In this document: positions 8,270 through 16,834 of the stretch, piece by piece
Position numbering within the stretch: the stretch's first letter is position 1
Layout of the letters: the number at the start of each line of letters is the position of its first letter
Origin: Desulfarculaceae bacterium
GTDB lineage: Bacteria > Desulfobacterota > Desulfarculia > Desulfarculales > Desulfarculaceae
DNA: 64,000 bases
Direction of reading: 5' to 3'
Assembly (NCBI GenBank): GCA_021737145.1
Contig: JAIPEN010000003.1
Coordinates: 62,001-126,000 of the forward strand
The notes under the pieces: model-generated
What the model was told of the DNA's origin: nothing
Seen by the model: only the letters and a program-made list of their open reading frames with translations
The model's database searches: none
Position numbers and translations under genes: made by a program

Positions 8270-9457
8270 TCAGGCCGTTTCCCGTTCCAACACCAGGGCC
8301 GTGCCCATGCCGCCTCCGGCGCAGAGGGCGGCCAGGCCCAGCTTCAGCCCCCGCTTGGCCATCTCGTAAAGCAGGGTGGTGGTGATGCGCGCGCCGGTGC
8401 AGCCCACCGGATGGCCCAGGGAGATGCCGCTGCCGTTGACGTTGGTTATCTCCCGGTTCAGGCCCATTTCTTTTTCGCAGGCCAAATACTGGGCGGCGAA
8501 GGCCTCGTTGAGCTCGACCAGCTCCATGTCGCCCAGGGTGAGGCCCGCCTTGGCCAAGGCCCGGCGGGTGGCCTCCACCGGCCCGATGCCCATGACCTCC
8601 GGCTCCACCCCGCAGGTGGCGGTGCCCAGGATACGGGCCATGACCGGCGCGCCCAGTTCCTCGGCCTTGGCCCGCGACATGAGCAGCAGCCCGGCCCCGC
8701 CGTCGTTGATGCCCGAGGCGTTGCCCGCGGTCACCGTGCCGTCTTTCTTGAAGGCCGGCTTCAGCCCGGCCAGGCTCTCCAGGGTGGTGTCGGCCCGGGG
8801 GTGCTCGTCAATGTCGAAGACCACGGTTTTTTTGCGCTGCTTGACCTCCAGGGGCAATATCTCGCCGGCGAAGCGGCCCTCTTGCTGGGCCCGCGCCGCC
8901 CGCTGCTGGCTGAGCAGGGCCAGCTGGTCCTGCTCCTGGCGGCTGATGCCGTAGCGCTCGGCCAGGTTCTCGGCGGTAATGCCCATGGCCGGGCCCACTC
9001 CCAGTTCGGTGAGGGAGTCCCACATGGAGTCGCGCACCTCGGCGTGGCCCAGGCGGGAGCCCCAGCGCAGCTTGTCGATGGTGTAGGAGGCGTTGCTCAT
9101 GCTGTCGGCGCCTCCGGCCATGATCACCTCGGCCTCGCCCGCCTTGATTTGATAGTAACCCAACTGGATCGCGGACATGGCAGAGGTGCAGTTGCGGTGC
9201 ACGGTGATGCCCGGCACGCTCACCGGCATGCCCGCCTTGACCGCGGCCACCCGGGCCAGGTTGTTCTCGCGAAAGGTCTTCTGATAGTTGCAGCCCCAGA
9301 TGACATCCTCTATCAGGGCCGGGGCCACCCCCGCCCGGCGCAGGACCTCCTGCATCACCGGAATGCTGATATCCAGGGCGCTCATGCTCTGCAGGGACCC
9401 GCCGTGGCGGCCGATGGCCGTGCGGCAGGCGCCGGCGATAACTACCTCTTGGCTCAT
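8270..9457 (-). CDS. Acetyl-CoA C-acetyltransferase (thiolase)
   Basis: 395 residues, full-length thiolase. The nucleophilic Cys is in HRNCTSAM (C90), the catalytic His in SLGHPVG, and the second catalytic Cys in ALCAGGGMG near the C-terminus. It would split acetoacetyl-CoA to two acetyl-CoA at the end of the 4-hydroxybutyrate route, or run a related 3-ketoacyl-CoA cleavage. It is separated from the dehydratase gene by only 24 nt and follows the crotonase-family gene, consistent with one transcript. A second, more distant thiolase (37.5 kb) belongs to another operon. Confidence 0.92.
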   Translation of the reverse strand: MSQEVVIAGACRTAIGRHGGSLQSMSALDISIPVMQEVLRRAGVAPALIEDVIWGCNYQKTFRENNLARVAAVKAGMPVSVPGITVHRNCTSAMSAIQLGYYQIKAGEAEVIMAGGADSMSNASYTIDKLRWGSRLGHAEVRDSMWDSLTELGVGPAMGITAENLAERYGISRQEQDQLALLSQQRAARAQQEGRFAGEILPLEVKQRKKTVVFDIDEHPRADTTLESLAGLKPAFKKDGTVTAGNASGINDGGAGLLLMSRAKAEELGAPVMARILGTATCGVEPEVMGIGPVEATRRALAKAGLTLGDMELVELNEAFAAQYLACEKEMGLNREITNVNGSGISLGHPVGCTGARITTTLLYEMAKRGLKLGLAALCAGGGMGTALVLERETA

Positions 9458-9509
9458 GGATGCTTCCTCTTTCGGTGCAGCCGGTCCCCGGGGGATCGCC
9501 TGTTTATCT

Positions 9510-10268
9510 CTATTCCTTCACGAAACGGGCCAGACGCTCCTTGGTGTCCGGCGAGTCGAAGCAAAGGCTGATAAGCTCGTTTTCGTATTCATAGGCCGAG
9601 TCCAGGTCCACCCGCTCGGCCATTTTCTTGAGCGCCTTGCTCAGGCGCACCGCGATCTCGGAACGACCGACTATCTCGCGGGCGCAGGACATGACCCTGC
9701 CCTCCAGATCCTCGGCGGGCATCGCGCGGGTGATCAGGCCGATGCGCTCGGCCTCGGCCGCGCCGATGGTGCGGCCGGTGATCACCATGTCCCAGGCCCG
9801 GCGCACCCCGATCAGGTGCATCAGGCGGGGCAGTCCGCCCAGGATTCCGAAGTCCACCTCCTGTTGGCCGAAGCGGGAGGTTTCGCTGGCAAAGACGAAG
9901 TCGCAGTTCATGGCCAGGATGTTGCCCCCGCCATAGGCCACGCCCTCGACCTTGGCGATGTACACCTTCTCGCCGCTGGTCATCACCTTGGCCAAGCGGC
10001 GCAAATACCCGGTGTAGCCCCGGAAGTCCAGAGGGCCCATGGCCGCCATCTGGGCGATGTCCGCCCCGGCCACGAAGGCCTTGTCCCCGGCGCTGTCCAG
10101 GATGATCACTCGCGCCTCGGGGCGCAGGTCCAGGCCCTCCAGGCAGGCGCAAAGCTCGTCCAGGAGCTCCAGGCTCAGCGCGTTGAACTTGTCGGCCCGG
10201 TCCAGGGTGACCCGGACGATCCCCTCTTCCGGTGTCTTTACTATTAGATGTCGGTGCTCGGTGGACAA
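9510..10268 (-). CDS. Enoyl-CoA hydratase/isomerase (crotonase) family, one catalytic Glu missing
   Basis: About 252 residues from a TTG start preceded by GAGGAG; longer readings run back into the livF gene. The crotonase core is clear: oxyanion loop AFVAGADIAQM at 64-74 and YGGGNILAM at 112-120. The first catalytic Glu of classical hydratases (Glu144 in the rat enzyme, GGGCE) is replaced by Ile117, whereas the second (Glu164) is present as E137 in FGQQEVDFG. The usual PGAGGTQRL stretch is also altered (ILGGLPRL). Context calls for crotonyl-CoA hydration, but the missing Glu suggests another crotonase-superfamily reaction such as isomerisation or hydrolysis. Confidence 0.85.
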   Translation of the reverse strand: MSTEHRHLIVKTPEEGIVRVTLDRADKFNALSLELLDELCACLEGLDLRPEARVIILDSAGDKAFVAGADIAQMAAMGPLDFRGYTGYLRRLAKVMTSGEKVYIAKVEGVAYGGGNILAMNCDFVFASETSRFGQQEVDFGILGGLPRLMHLIGVRRAWDMVITGRTIGAAEAERIGLITRAMPAEDLEGRVMSCAREIVGRSEIAVRLSKALKKMAERVDLDSAYEYENELISLCFDSPDTKERLARFVKE

Positions 10269-10302
10269 GAAGGTCTCCTCGTTGTTCCAAGTCTCGCCTG
10301 GT

Positions 10303-11007
10303 TCACACTCCCAGGTATTTCTGCTTGGCGTGTTCGTCGGCGTCCAATTCAGCGGCGGTGCCCTGTAGCACCACCTTGCCCTGATCGATGACATAGCCGT
10401 AGTCGATCAAATCTAGTACGAAGCGCAGATTTTGCTCGGCCAGAAGAATGGTGGTGGTCTTGCGCACCTCTTGGATCAGTCGCTTGATCTCGCGCACGAT
10501 CAGGGGGGCCAGGCCCTCGGTGGGCTCGTCCAACAGCAGCACCGAGGGGTTTATCATCAGGGTGCGGGCGATGGTTACCATCTGCTGCTCACCGCCGCTC
10601 AGGTCCATGCCCCGGTTGTCCTTGAGCTGGGCCAGCTTGGGGAAAAGATCGAAAATCCTCTCCACGCTCCACTGGCCCTCGCCGCGGGGATTGACCTGCT
10701 TCATGATCTCCAGATTGTCCAGCACGGTCAGGTCGGAAAACACCCGCCGGTCCTCGGGCACGAAACCCACCCCCAGCTTGGCGATGCGGTGGCTGGGCAG
10801 GCCGCAGATGTTCCGGCCCTGGTAGGTGATGCTCCCCTGGCGGGGCGGCACCAGCCCGATGATGCTCTTCAGGGTGGTGGACTTGCCGGCCCCGTTGCGC
10901 CCGATGAGCCCCACCACCTGGCCCTGGGCCACGTCCAGCGACACGCCGAAAAGGATGTGGCTCTTGCCGTAATAGGAGTTTATGTCCCGAACCTCGAGCT
11001 CGTTCAT
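10303..11007 (-). CDS. livF: ABC transporter ATPase, LivF family
   Basis: 234 residues from an ATG that overlaps the livG stop codon (ATGA); this sets the start against a much longer open frame. Walker A GRNGAGKST, signature LSGGEQQ and Walker B LLLDEPTEGLAP are all intact. It is one of two ATPases energising a branched-chain amino acid (HAAT)-type importer. In this family substrates range from Leu/Ile/Val to amides, urea and aromatic or short organic acids, so the name does not fix the cargo. Confidence 0.95.
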   Translation of the reverse strand: MNELEVRDINSYYGKSHILFGVSLDVAQGQVVGLIGRNGAGKSTTLKSIIGLVPPRQGSITYQGRNICGLPSHRIAKLGVGFVPEDRRVFSDLTVLDNLEIMKQVNPRGEGQWSVERIFDLFPKLAQLKDNRGMDLSGGEQQMVTIARTLMINPSVLLLDEPTEGLAPLIVREIKRLIQEVRKTTTILLAEQNLRFVLDLIDYGYVIDQGKVVLQGTAAELDADEHAKQKYLGV

Positions 11008-11753
11008 GCCTCTTCTCCCAGATAGGCTTCCTTTACCCTGGGGTTGTTGCGGATATCCTTCACCGAACCGTCGGCTATGAGCTTGCCGCTCTGCAACACC
11101 AACACCCGGGTGGATATGTTGAAAACCATGTCCAGGTCGTGCTCGGTGAACACGATGGTCACCCCGGTCTTTCGCCACACGTCCTTGATCAGCTCGATGC
11201 TCTGGCGGGTCTCCTCCGGCCCCATGCCCGCGGTGGGCTCGTCCAACAGCAACAGGGCGGGATGATTGGTCAGGGCCATGCCCATTTCCAGGCACTTCTG
11301 ATCGCCGTGGGACAGGGTGGTGGCCACCACGCCGGCCTCGTCGCCCAGGTGCACCAGGTCCAGAATGCGCTCCACTTCCTGGTCCACCTCGGCCATCTTG
11401 TCCACGTTCTTGAACAGGCGCAGGGTCTGCTTCTGATGGGCCAGCACCCCGATGCGCACGTTGGCGGCCACGGTGAGGTCGGGGAAGAGGTTCACCACCT
11501 GGAAGGAGCGGCCGATGCCCTTGTTGATGATCTGGGGCCGGGAGAGGCCGTCTATGCGCTCTCCTTTGAAGAACACCTGCCCCCGGCTCGGCTTGTACTT
11601 GCCGGTGATCACGTTGAAGAAGGTGGTCTTGCCCGCCCCGTTGGGGCCGATGACCGCCAGCAACTCGTGGGGCTCCACCGCGCAGTTGACCTCGTGCAAG
11701 GCATTCATCTTGCCGAAGCTCATGGTCACGTCTTGTATCCGCAATATCTCCAT
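11004..11753 (-). CDS. livG: ABC transporter ATPase, LivG family
   Basis: 249 residues. Walker A GPNGAGKTT, LivG-typical insertion with RSFQVVNLFPDLTV, and Walker B LLLLDEPTAGMGP are present. The signature reads LSHGDQKCLEMG, as in other LivG proteins where LSYGQQ is changed. It partners LivF (4-nt overlap) and the fused permease upstream (19-nt gap). Confidence 0.95.
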   Translation of the reverse strand: MEILRIQDVTMSFGKMNALHEVNCAVEPHELLAVIGPNGAGKTTFFNVITGKYKPSRGQVFFKGERIDGLSRPQIINKGIGRSFQVVNLFPDLTVAANVRIGVLAHQKQTLRLFKNVDKMAEVDQEVERILDLVHLGDEAGVVATTLSHGDQKCLEMGMALTNHPALLLLDEPTAGMGPEETRQSIELIKDVWRKTGVTIVFTEHDLDMVFNISTRVLVLQSGKLIADGSVKDIRNNPRVKEAYLGEEA

Positions 11754-11772
11754 TCGCGGAGCCTTTCCCTTC

Positions 11773-13635
11773 CTAGGAGGACTTGAAGGACAAGATGAAC
11801 TTCTTGGCGTAGCCGGTAATGCCCATGGGGAACAGCATCACCACCGTGATGAGGATGGAGCCCATTACCAGCTGCCAATACTCGGTGATGGACACGATGT
11901 AGCTGTGCAGCACGTAGTAGAACAGGGTGCCCACCCCCGGGCCGATCAGGGTGCTGATGCCGCCGATGAGGCTCATGAAGATCGGCTCGCCCGACTTGGA
12001 CCAGTGCGAGGCCAGCGCGTCGATGGTCCCGGCGAAGGGGGCGAACAGGGCCCCGGCCACACCGGTGAAAACTCCCGCGATGACAAAGGCGATGAACTTG
12101 TACTTCTTTACCGGCAGGCCCAGGAACTCGGTGCGGGTGGGGTTTTCCCGGATGGCCAGGAGCACCTGCCCGAAGGGGGAGTTCATGATGGTGCGCAGGA
12201 TGAAGTAGCAAATGGCCACCACCACCAGGATGAAGTAGTAGTTGGCCAGGGGGGTGAGTATCTCCACCTCGGTGAAGCCGAACTTCAGCACCGGGCTGGG
12301 GATGCCCGACAGGCCGTCCGCCCCGCCGGTGAGCGAGTTCCACTTGTAGATGATGCTGTAAAAGAGCATGGCAAAGGCCATGGTGAGCATCCCGAAGTAT
12401 ATCTCGCTGCGATGAATGCTCATCAAGCCTATGATCACCGCCACTCCGGTGGATATGACCAGGCTGGCGGCAAAGGCCAGCCACCAGTTGCCGGTGACGT
12501 GGATGAGCATCAGGGAGATGGTGTAGGCCCCTGCCCCGAAGATGGAGGCCTGGCCGAAGGAGAGCATGCCGGTGAAGCCGAAGAGCACGTTGAAGCTGAT
12601 GGCGAACAGGGCGAAGACCATGATCTCGGCCAGCAGGTAGGTCCAATACTTGGGCAGGGCCAGGGGCGCCACCACCAGCAGGGCCACCACCAGCAGGGAG
12701 CTCAGCAATGACAATTGCGTGGCCGAGAGCCTTTGGAAGGCGGTGGCCACGTTGCCCAGGTAGGGCACCACGGGCACGTGCATCTGCTCTATCTCGCGGC
12801 CGAACATGCCCCGGGGGTACAGGGTGAGGAACACCACCAGCAACACGAAGATCAGGCTCATGGAAAGCTCGGGCAAAAACACTCCGCCCAGCACGCTCAT
12901 CTCGCCCACGATCAGCGAGGCCAGCAGGGTGCCCCGGAAGGAGCCCACCCCGCCGATGACCACGATGGCGAAGCTGTAGATCAAAAACTCCGCGTCCACC
13001 CCCGCGGCGATGGAGAGCTTGAGCGAGCCCAAGACCCCGGCCAGGCCGGCCAGCAGGGCCCCCAGGCCAAAGGCCAGGGTGCCGCGGCGGGCCACGTTGA
13101 AGCCCAGGGCGTTGGCGATCTCGCGGTCCAGGGAGATGGCGGTCAGAATTTTGCCAAAGGTGGTTTTCTTGAAAATGAACCACAGCCCCCCGGCGGTGAG
13201 CACCCCCACCAGAATAATGAAAACCGAGGCCACGGGGATGATCTCGCCGAAGAGGGTGAAGCTGCCCGAAAGCAGGGGCGGAGTGACCACGGTCTTCACG
13301 TCCGAGCCCCAGATTATTTTAATAATGTCGTAGATGACCAGAATCAGGCCAAAGGTGAGCAGAATCGTGTAAACATGATGCCTTTTATAAAGGGGACGCA
13401 GGAAAACGAACTCGATGAGCATGCCGAACAGCCCCACCACCAGGGGGGCTATGAGCAAGCCGAGCCAAAAGTCGCCCAGGGTTTGGGTGACAGCGTAGGT
13501 CACATAGGCGCCCAGGATGAACAGGGCCCCGTGGGCGAAGTTGAGAACGCCCAAAAATCCTAGAATGATGTTCAAGCCCGCCGACAATACGAAAAGCATC
13601 ATCGCGAAGGTCAGGCCGTTGATGACATAGGCCAT
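11773..13635 (-). CDS. livHM: Fused LivH-LivM ABC permease
   Basis: 620 residues, roughly the sum of a LivH (about 290) and a LivM (about 320). The N-terminal half is LivH-like (GLNIILGFLGVLNFAHGALFILGAY near 20-44, and later GGVGSFRGTLLASLIVG). The C-terminal half restarts with LivM hallmarks (FNVLFGFTGMLSFGQASIFGAGAY at about 348-371, IRENPTRTEFLGLPVKKYK, GGISTLIGPGVGT). The linker (about 270-310) holds an extra hydrophobic segment. No stop or frameshift separates the halves and hydropathy is continuous, so this is a true fusion giving a single-chain translocation domain. A GGGAG ribosome site precedes the ATG. Confidence 0.93.
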   Translation of the reverse strand: MAYVINGLTFAMMLFVLSAGLNIILGFLGVLNFAHGALFILGAYVTYAVTQTLGDFWLGLLIAPLVVGLFGMLIEFVFLRPLYKRHHVYTILLTFGLILVIYDIIKIIWGSDVKTVVTPPLLSGSFTLFGEIIPVASVFIILVGVLTAGGLWFIFKKTTFGKILTAISLDREIANALGFNVARRGTLAFGLGALLAGLAGVLGSLKLSIAAGVDAEFLIYSFAIVVIGGVGSFRGTLLASLIVGEMSVLGGVFLPELSMSLIFVLLVVFLTLYPRGMFGREIEQMHVPVVPYLGNVATAFQRLSATQLSLLSSLLVVALLVVAPLALPKYWTYLLAEIMVFALFAISFNVLFGFTGMLSFGQASIFGAGAYTISLMLIHVTGNWWLAFAASLVISTGVAVIIGLMSIHRSEIYFGMLTMAFAMLFYSIIYKWNSLTGGADGLSGIPSPVLKFGFTEVEILTPLANYYFILVVVAICYFILRTIMNSPFGQVLLAIRENPTRTEFLGLPVKKYKFIAFVIAGVFTGVAGALFAPFAGTIDALASHWSKSGEPIFMSLIGGISTLIGPGVGTLFYYVLHSYIVSITEYWQLVMGSILITVVMLFPMGITGYAKKFILSFKSS

Positions 13636-13666
13636 CGGTCGCTCCCGGGTGTTGGGTCAGGGGACG

Positions 13667-13694
13667 CCGGCGCCCGGCCGAAGCCGGGCGCCGG
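13667..13694 (-). repeat. GC-rich stem-loop between livK and livHM
   Basis: A perfect 12-bp stem (CCGGCGCCCGGC paired with GCCGGGCGCCGG) closes a CGAA tetraloop in the 73-nt gap after the binding-protein gene. No U-tract follows. It likely stabilises the livK part of the mRNA or attenuates the downstream genes. Confidence 0.75.
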
Positions 13695-13708
13695 ACAGTG
13701 CCGAACGA

Positions 13709-15010
13709 TCAGGACTTGAAAGGAATGGGCATGCCGAACTTGTCCCTGGCCTCGCCGTCGGTGACCATGACCTCGCCGTAGGGAATGGGCACGATCTCGG
13801 TGGCCAGCCAATAGGGCGCGCCGGGCACCGGGCCCATGTAGCCCATGTGATAGGCCTTCTTGATGGGCAGGTGCGACATCTCGCGGATCTTGAGCCAGCC
13901 GGCGTAGCCGGAGTACTCCAGGCCCTCCATGGCCTTGGCCATGGCCATGGGCTTGGTCTCTCCCGCCTTTTCGATGGCCTTCTTGAGGATCATCAGGGAG
14001 TCGTAGTAACAGGCCGCGGTGTCCTCGCTCACCCACTCGCCGTAGGCCTTCTGGTAGAGCTCGTTGAACTTCTTGCCCGGGGGCAAGGAGGGATGGCCCT
14101 GGTCCATGCCGCTCCACAGGGGCACCATCTGGTCTCCCATGGCCTTGCAGATGCCCACCGAGTTGCCGTAGTGGAAGCCCACCATCTTATCGTAGAGCTT
14201 GTAGGGCTTCTGCTGGCGCAGGAAGGTGACCATGTCGCCGGCCCAGGAGATGGTCACCAGGCCGTCGGGCTGATAGTCGGCGATCTGCTGGATGATGCCC
14301 GAGAAGTCGGCCTCGCCGAACTTGTGCAGGAAGGGCTTGACCTCTCCGCCCTTGAGCGTGGAGTTGGCCACCGCGTCCTGGAAGTCCTTCAGGCAATCGT
14401 GGCCCCAGGCATAGTCGGGCACCAGCACGGCCCACTTCTTGAACTTGGGATACTTGCGCTCGGCCAGGCGCACCACGCCGCGCATCTGGGTGGGGCCGTC
14501 GTCGCCCAGGCGGAAGTCCAACTTGTGCATCTCCTTGTAGGCCGAGGTGCCGTCCACCTCATAGTCCCAGTGCAGGATGCCGTACTTGCGGGCCACCTGG
14601 GAGAGCACCTTGGTGACGCTGGTGCAGGTCTCGCCGTGCAGGGCCACGATGTCCTCTTCCAGGATGAGGCGCTTGGCCACGCGGGCCGCGTCCTGGGCCT
14701 TGCACTGGGTGTCCTCGTAGATCACCTTCAGGGGGCGGCCCATGATGCCGCCGCTGGCGTTGATGTGCTTCTCGGCCAGCATGGCGCCCTTCTGCTCCGC
14801 GGTTCCGATGCCCGCGAACAGACCGCTGAGAACCTCGCAGAAGCCGACCTTGATGGGCTCCTTGGCCTTGGCATGGATAAAGGGGGTGCCCAGGGGGCTG
14901 AACAGGGTGGCCCCCACGGCCCCGGCGGAGATCAAACCGGATTTCTTGAAAAATCCGCGGCGGTCGATGTGGCCACCCATAAGAGTGCTTTTCTTGTCCT
15001 TTTTAGCCAT
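13709..15010 (-). CDS. livK: ABC substrate-binding protein, LivK family, Tat-type leader
   Basis: 433-residue periplasmic receptor of the HAAT family (PF13458 type). The leader holds DRRGFFKKSGLISAGAVGA, a twin-arginine-like signal, so it may be exported folded. After cleavage the mature protein begins near KEPIKVGFCEVLSG. The segment GIGTAEQKGAMLAEKHINASGGIMGRPLKVIYEDTQ is split here only by the usual fold landmarks: the GG(I/V)xGR loop and the EDTQ strand. AGGAGGG stands before the ATG. The pocket-lining HGETCTSVTK region differs from classical Leu-binding proteins, which fits a non-BCAA ligand such as an omega-amino or hydroxy acid; that is inference. Confidence 0.92.
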   Translation of the reverse strand: MAKKDKKSTLMGGHIDRRGFFKKSGLISAGAVGATLFSPLGTPFIHAKAKEPIKVGFCEVLSGLFAGIGTAEQKGAMLAEKHINASGGIMGRPLKVIYEDTQCKAQDAARVAKRLILEEDIVALHGETCTSVTKVLSQVARKYGILHWDYEVDGTSAYKEMHKLDFRLGDDGPTQMRGVVRLAERKYPKFKKWAVLVPDYAWGHDCLKDFQDAVANSTLKGGEVKPFLHKFGEADFSGIIQQIADYQPDGLVTISWAGDMVTFLRQQKPYKLYDKMVGFHYGNSVGICKAMGDQMVPLWSGMDQGHPSLPPGKKFNELYQKAYGEWVSEDTAACYYDSLMILKKAIEKAGETKPMAMAKAMEGLEYSGYAGWLKIREMSHLPIKKAYHMGYMGPVPGAPYWLATEIVPIPYGEVMVTDGEARDKFGMPIPFKS

Positions 15011-15126
15011 TTTTCCCTCCTATTGAGATCAGCATTATCCTCGGCTGGCCCGAACCTCCGGCCCGGGCCTGGCGTAACGAACCATCTGACTAATCCGCAT
15101 TTCAACCTGGCTCGCCAGATGCGAAC

Positions 15127-16794
15127 CTATTGCTTGGCTCCCTCGGCCTCGCGCAGCACCCGGCGCAACAGCTTGCCGGTGGTGCCCTTGGGCAGCTCGG
15201 CCATGAACTCGATGACCCTCGGATACTTGTAGGCGGCCATCTTGTCCTTGGCCCAGTCGATAAGCTCCCGCTCGCTTATCTTGCCTTGGTGCTCCGGAGC
15301 CAGCACCACGAAGGCCTTGACCGACTCGCCGCGCTTGGGATCCGGGATGGGGATGCAGGCCGCCTGGTCCACCGCGGGGTGGCGCATCAAAAAGCCCTCC
15401 ACCTCTTCCGGGGCGATGGCATAGCCCGAGGCCTTGATCATCTCCTTCTTGCGTCCCAGGAAGTACACGTAGCCGTCCTCGTCGAAGCGGCCCATGTCGC
15501 CGGTGTATAGGCGGCCGTCGCGCAGCACCTCGGCGGTGGCTTCCGCGCGGTCCCAGTAGCCCTTGAAAACCGCCGGGCTCTTTACCGTGATTTCGCCCAC
15601 CTCGCCGGGCCCCAGCTCGCGCTGGGGATCGTCGAAGTCCATGATCCTGAGGTCGGTGCCGGTGTGGGGGATGCCCACCGAGCCGTGGCGCGGCTTGTCC
15701 AGGGGGCTGAAGGTGTCGCCGGTGTGGGTTTCGCTGAGGCCGTAGGCCGCCTCCACGATGACGCCGCCGCCGGTGACCTCGCCCCAGCTGGTGGCCACCT
15801 CTTCGGTGAGGAAGATGCCGAAGCTGGTGGCCGGGTTGATGCGCAACGAGCTCAGGTCAAAGGAGTCCAGGTCTGGCAGGGCCAACATGTCGGTGTTCAT
15901 GGACACCGTGCCGTAGAGCTTGGTCACCTTGAGGTTGGTGATGGCCGCGGCCATGGCCGCCGGGTCGAAGCGGGACATGATGACCATGGTGCAGCCGCTG
16001 TACACCGGGGTGGTGAGCCCCCAGAGCATGCCCGCGATGTGATAGATGGGCATGGCGGTGATCATCACGTCCTCGGGCTGATACTTGTACATCTGGGCCT
16101 GACAGGCCGACTTATAGAGCTGGTTGCCGTGGGTGAGCATGGCGCCCTTGGGCAGGCCGGTGGTGCCGCTGGTGAACTGCAACAGGCAGACGTCTTCCAG
16201 GCCGATCTCCGGGGAGGCGTACTCGGGCCGGCCCTGGTCCAGCGCGGCCAGCAGCTCCACCGCGCCGGAACACTCCACGCGGGGGGCGGTCATGGACTCG
16301 TGCAGGGGGAAGGCCGGTTCGCCGGGCAGATAGTCGGCGAACCCGGTGGCGATGATCAGGTCGAAGCCGCACTTGGCGTTGGCCTCGTCCACGTTGGGGA
16401 ACAGCTCGTCCTGGCACACGATGATCTTGGTGCCGGTCTGGGTCAGCTCTTCCTCCAGCTCCCAGGCCTTGAACATGGGTCCGCAGGGCACCACGATGAG
16501 CCCGGCCTTGTGGGCTCCCAGCTGGCAGATGACGTACTGGGGGCAGTTCTGCATGTAAAGGGCGATGCGGTCGCCCTTCTTGGCGCCCTGGCTCTCCAGG
16601 TAGGAGGCGAAGCGGTTGGTGAGCTGGTCCAGCTCGGCGTAGGTTATTTCCTTGCCGTAGAAGTTGACGGCCACCCGCTGGGGGGTTTGCGCGGCGTGCA
16701 GGCGCAGGTGCTCGCAGATGGGTTTTTCGCCATGCAGGTAGTTCAACTCAACTGGAATGCCCTCGGGCCAATTTTTCATCCAAATCTTGTCCAA
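15127..16794 (-). CDS. AMP-forming acyl-CoA synthetase (FadD-like)
   Basis: About 555 residues. The TTG start is chosen because the protein then begins (M)DKIWMKNWPEGIPVEL, which aligns with the N-terminus of FadD (KKVWLNRYPADVP); an AGGGAG motif lies upstream. The P-loop FTSGTTGLPKGAMLTHG, the YTGDMGRFDEDGY motif, the KEMIKASGYAIAPEEVE hinge and the catalytic Lys in PKGTTGKLLRR are all present. It would activate an imported carboxylate to its CoA ester for the operon below, 4-hydroxybutyrate being the candidate. Nothing in the sequence fixes chain length. Confidence 0.92.
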   Translation of the reverse strand: MDKIWMKNWPEGIPVELNYLHGEKPICEHLRLHAAQTPQRVAVNFYGKEITYAELDQLTNRFASYLESQGAKKGDRIALYMQNCPQYVICQLGAHKAGLIVVPCGPMFKAWELEEELTQTGTKIIVCQDELFPNVDEANAKCGFDLIIATGFADYLPGEPAFPLHESMTAPRVECSGAVELLAALDQGRPEYASPEIGLEDVCLLQFTSGTTGLPKGAMLTHGNQLYKSACQAQMYKYQPEDVMITAMPIYHIAGMLWGLTTPVYSGCTMVIMSRFDPAAMAAAITNLKVTKLYGTVSMNTDMLALPDLDSFDLSSLRINPATSFGIFLTEEVATSWGEVTGGGVIVEAAYGLSETHTGDTFSPLDKPRHGSVGIPHTGTDLRIMDFDDPQRELGPGEVGEITVKSPAVFKGYWDRAEATAEVLRDGRLYTGDMGRFDEDGYVYFLGRKKEMIKASGYAIAPEEVEGFLMRHPAVDQAACIPIPDPKRGESVKAFVVLAPEHQGKISERELIDWAKDKMAAYKYPRVIEFMAELPKGTTGKLLRRVLREAEGAKQ

Positions 16795-16834
16795 CGTCCC
16801 ATTCTCCCTGTGCTGAATTGATTCGGCCCCTACC

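Noticed and set aside
6839..9571. A 910-codon open frame on the plus strand opposite the dehydratase and thiolase genes
   Set aside because: It is the antisense shadow of two well-supported genes in GC-rich DNA. Its His/Gly/Gln-rich composition matches no protein family.
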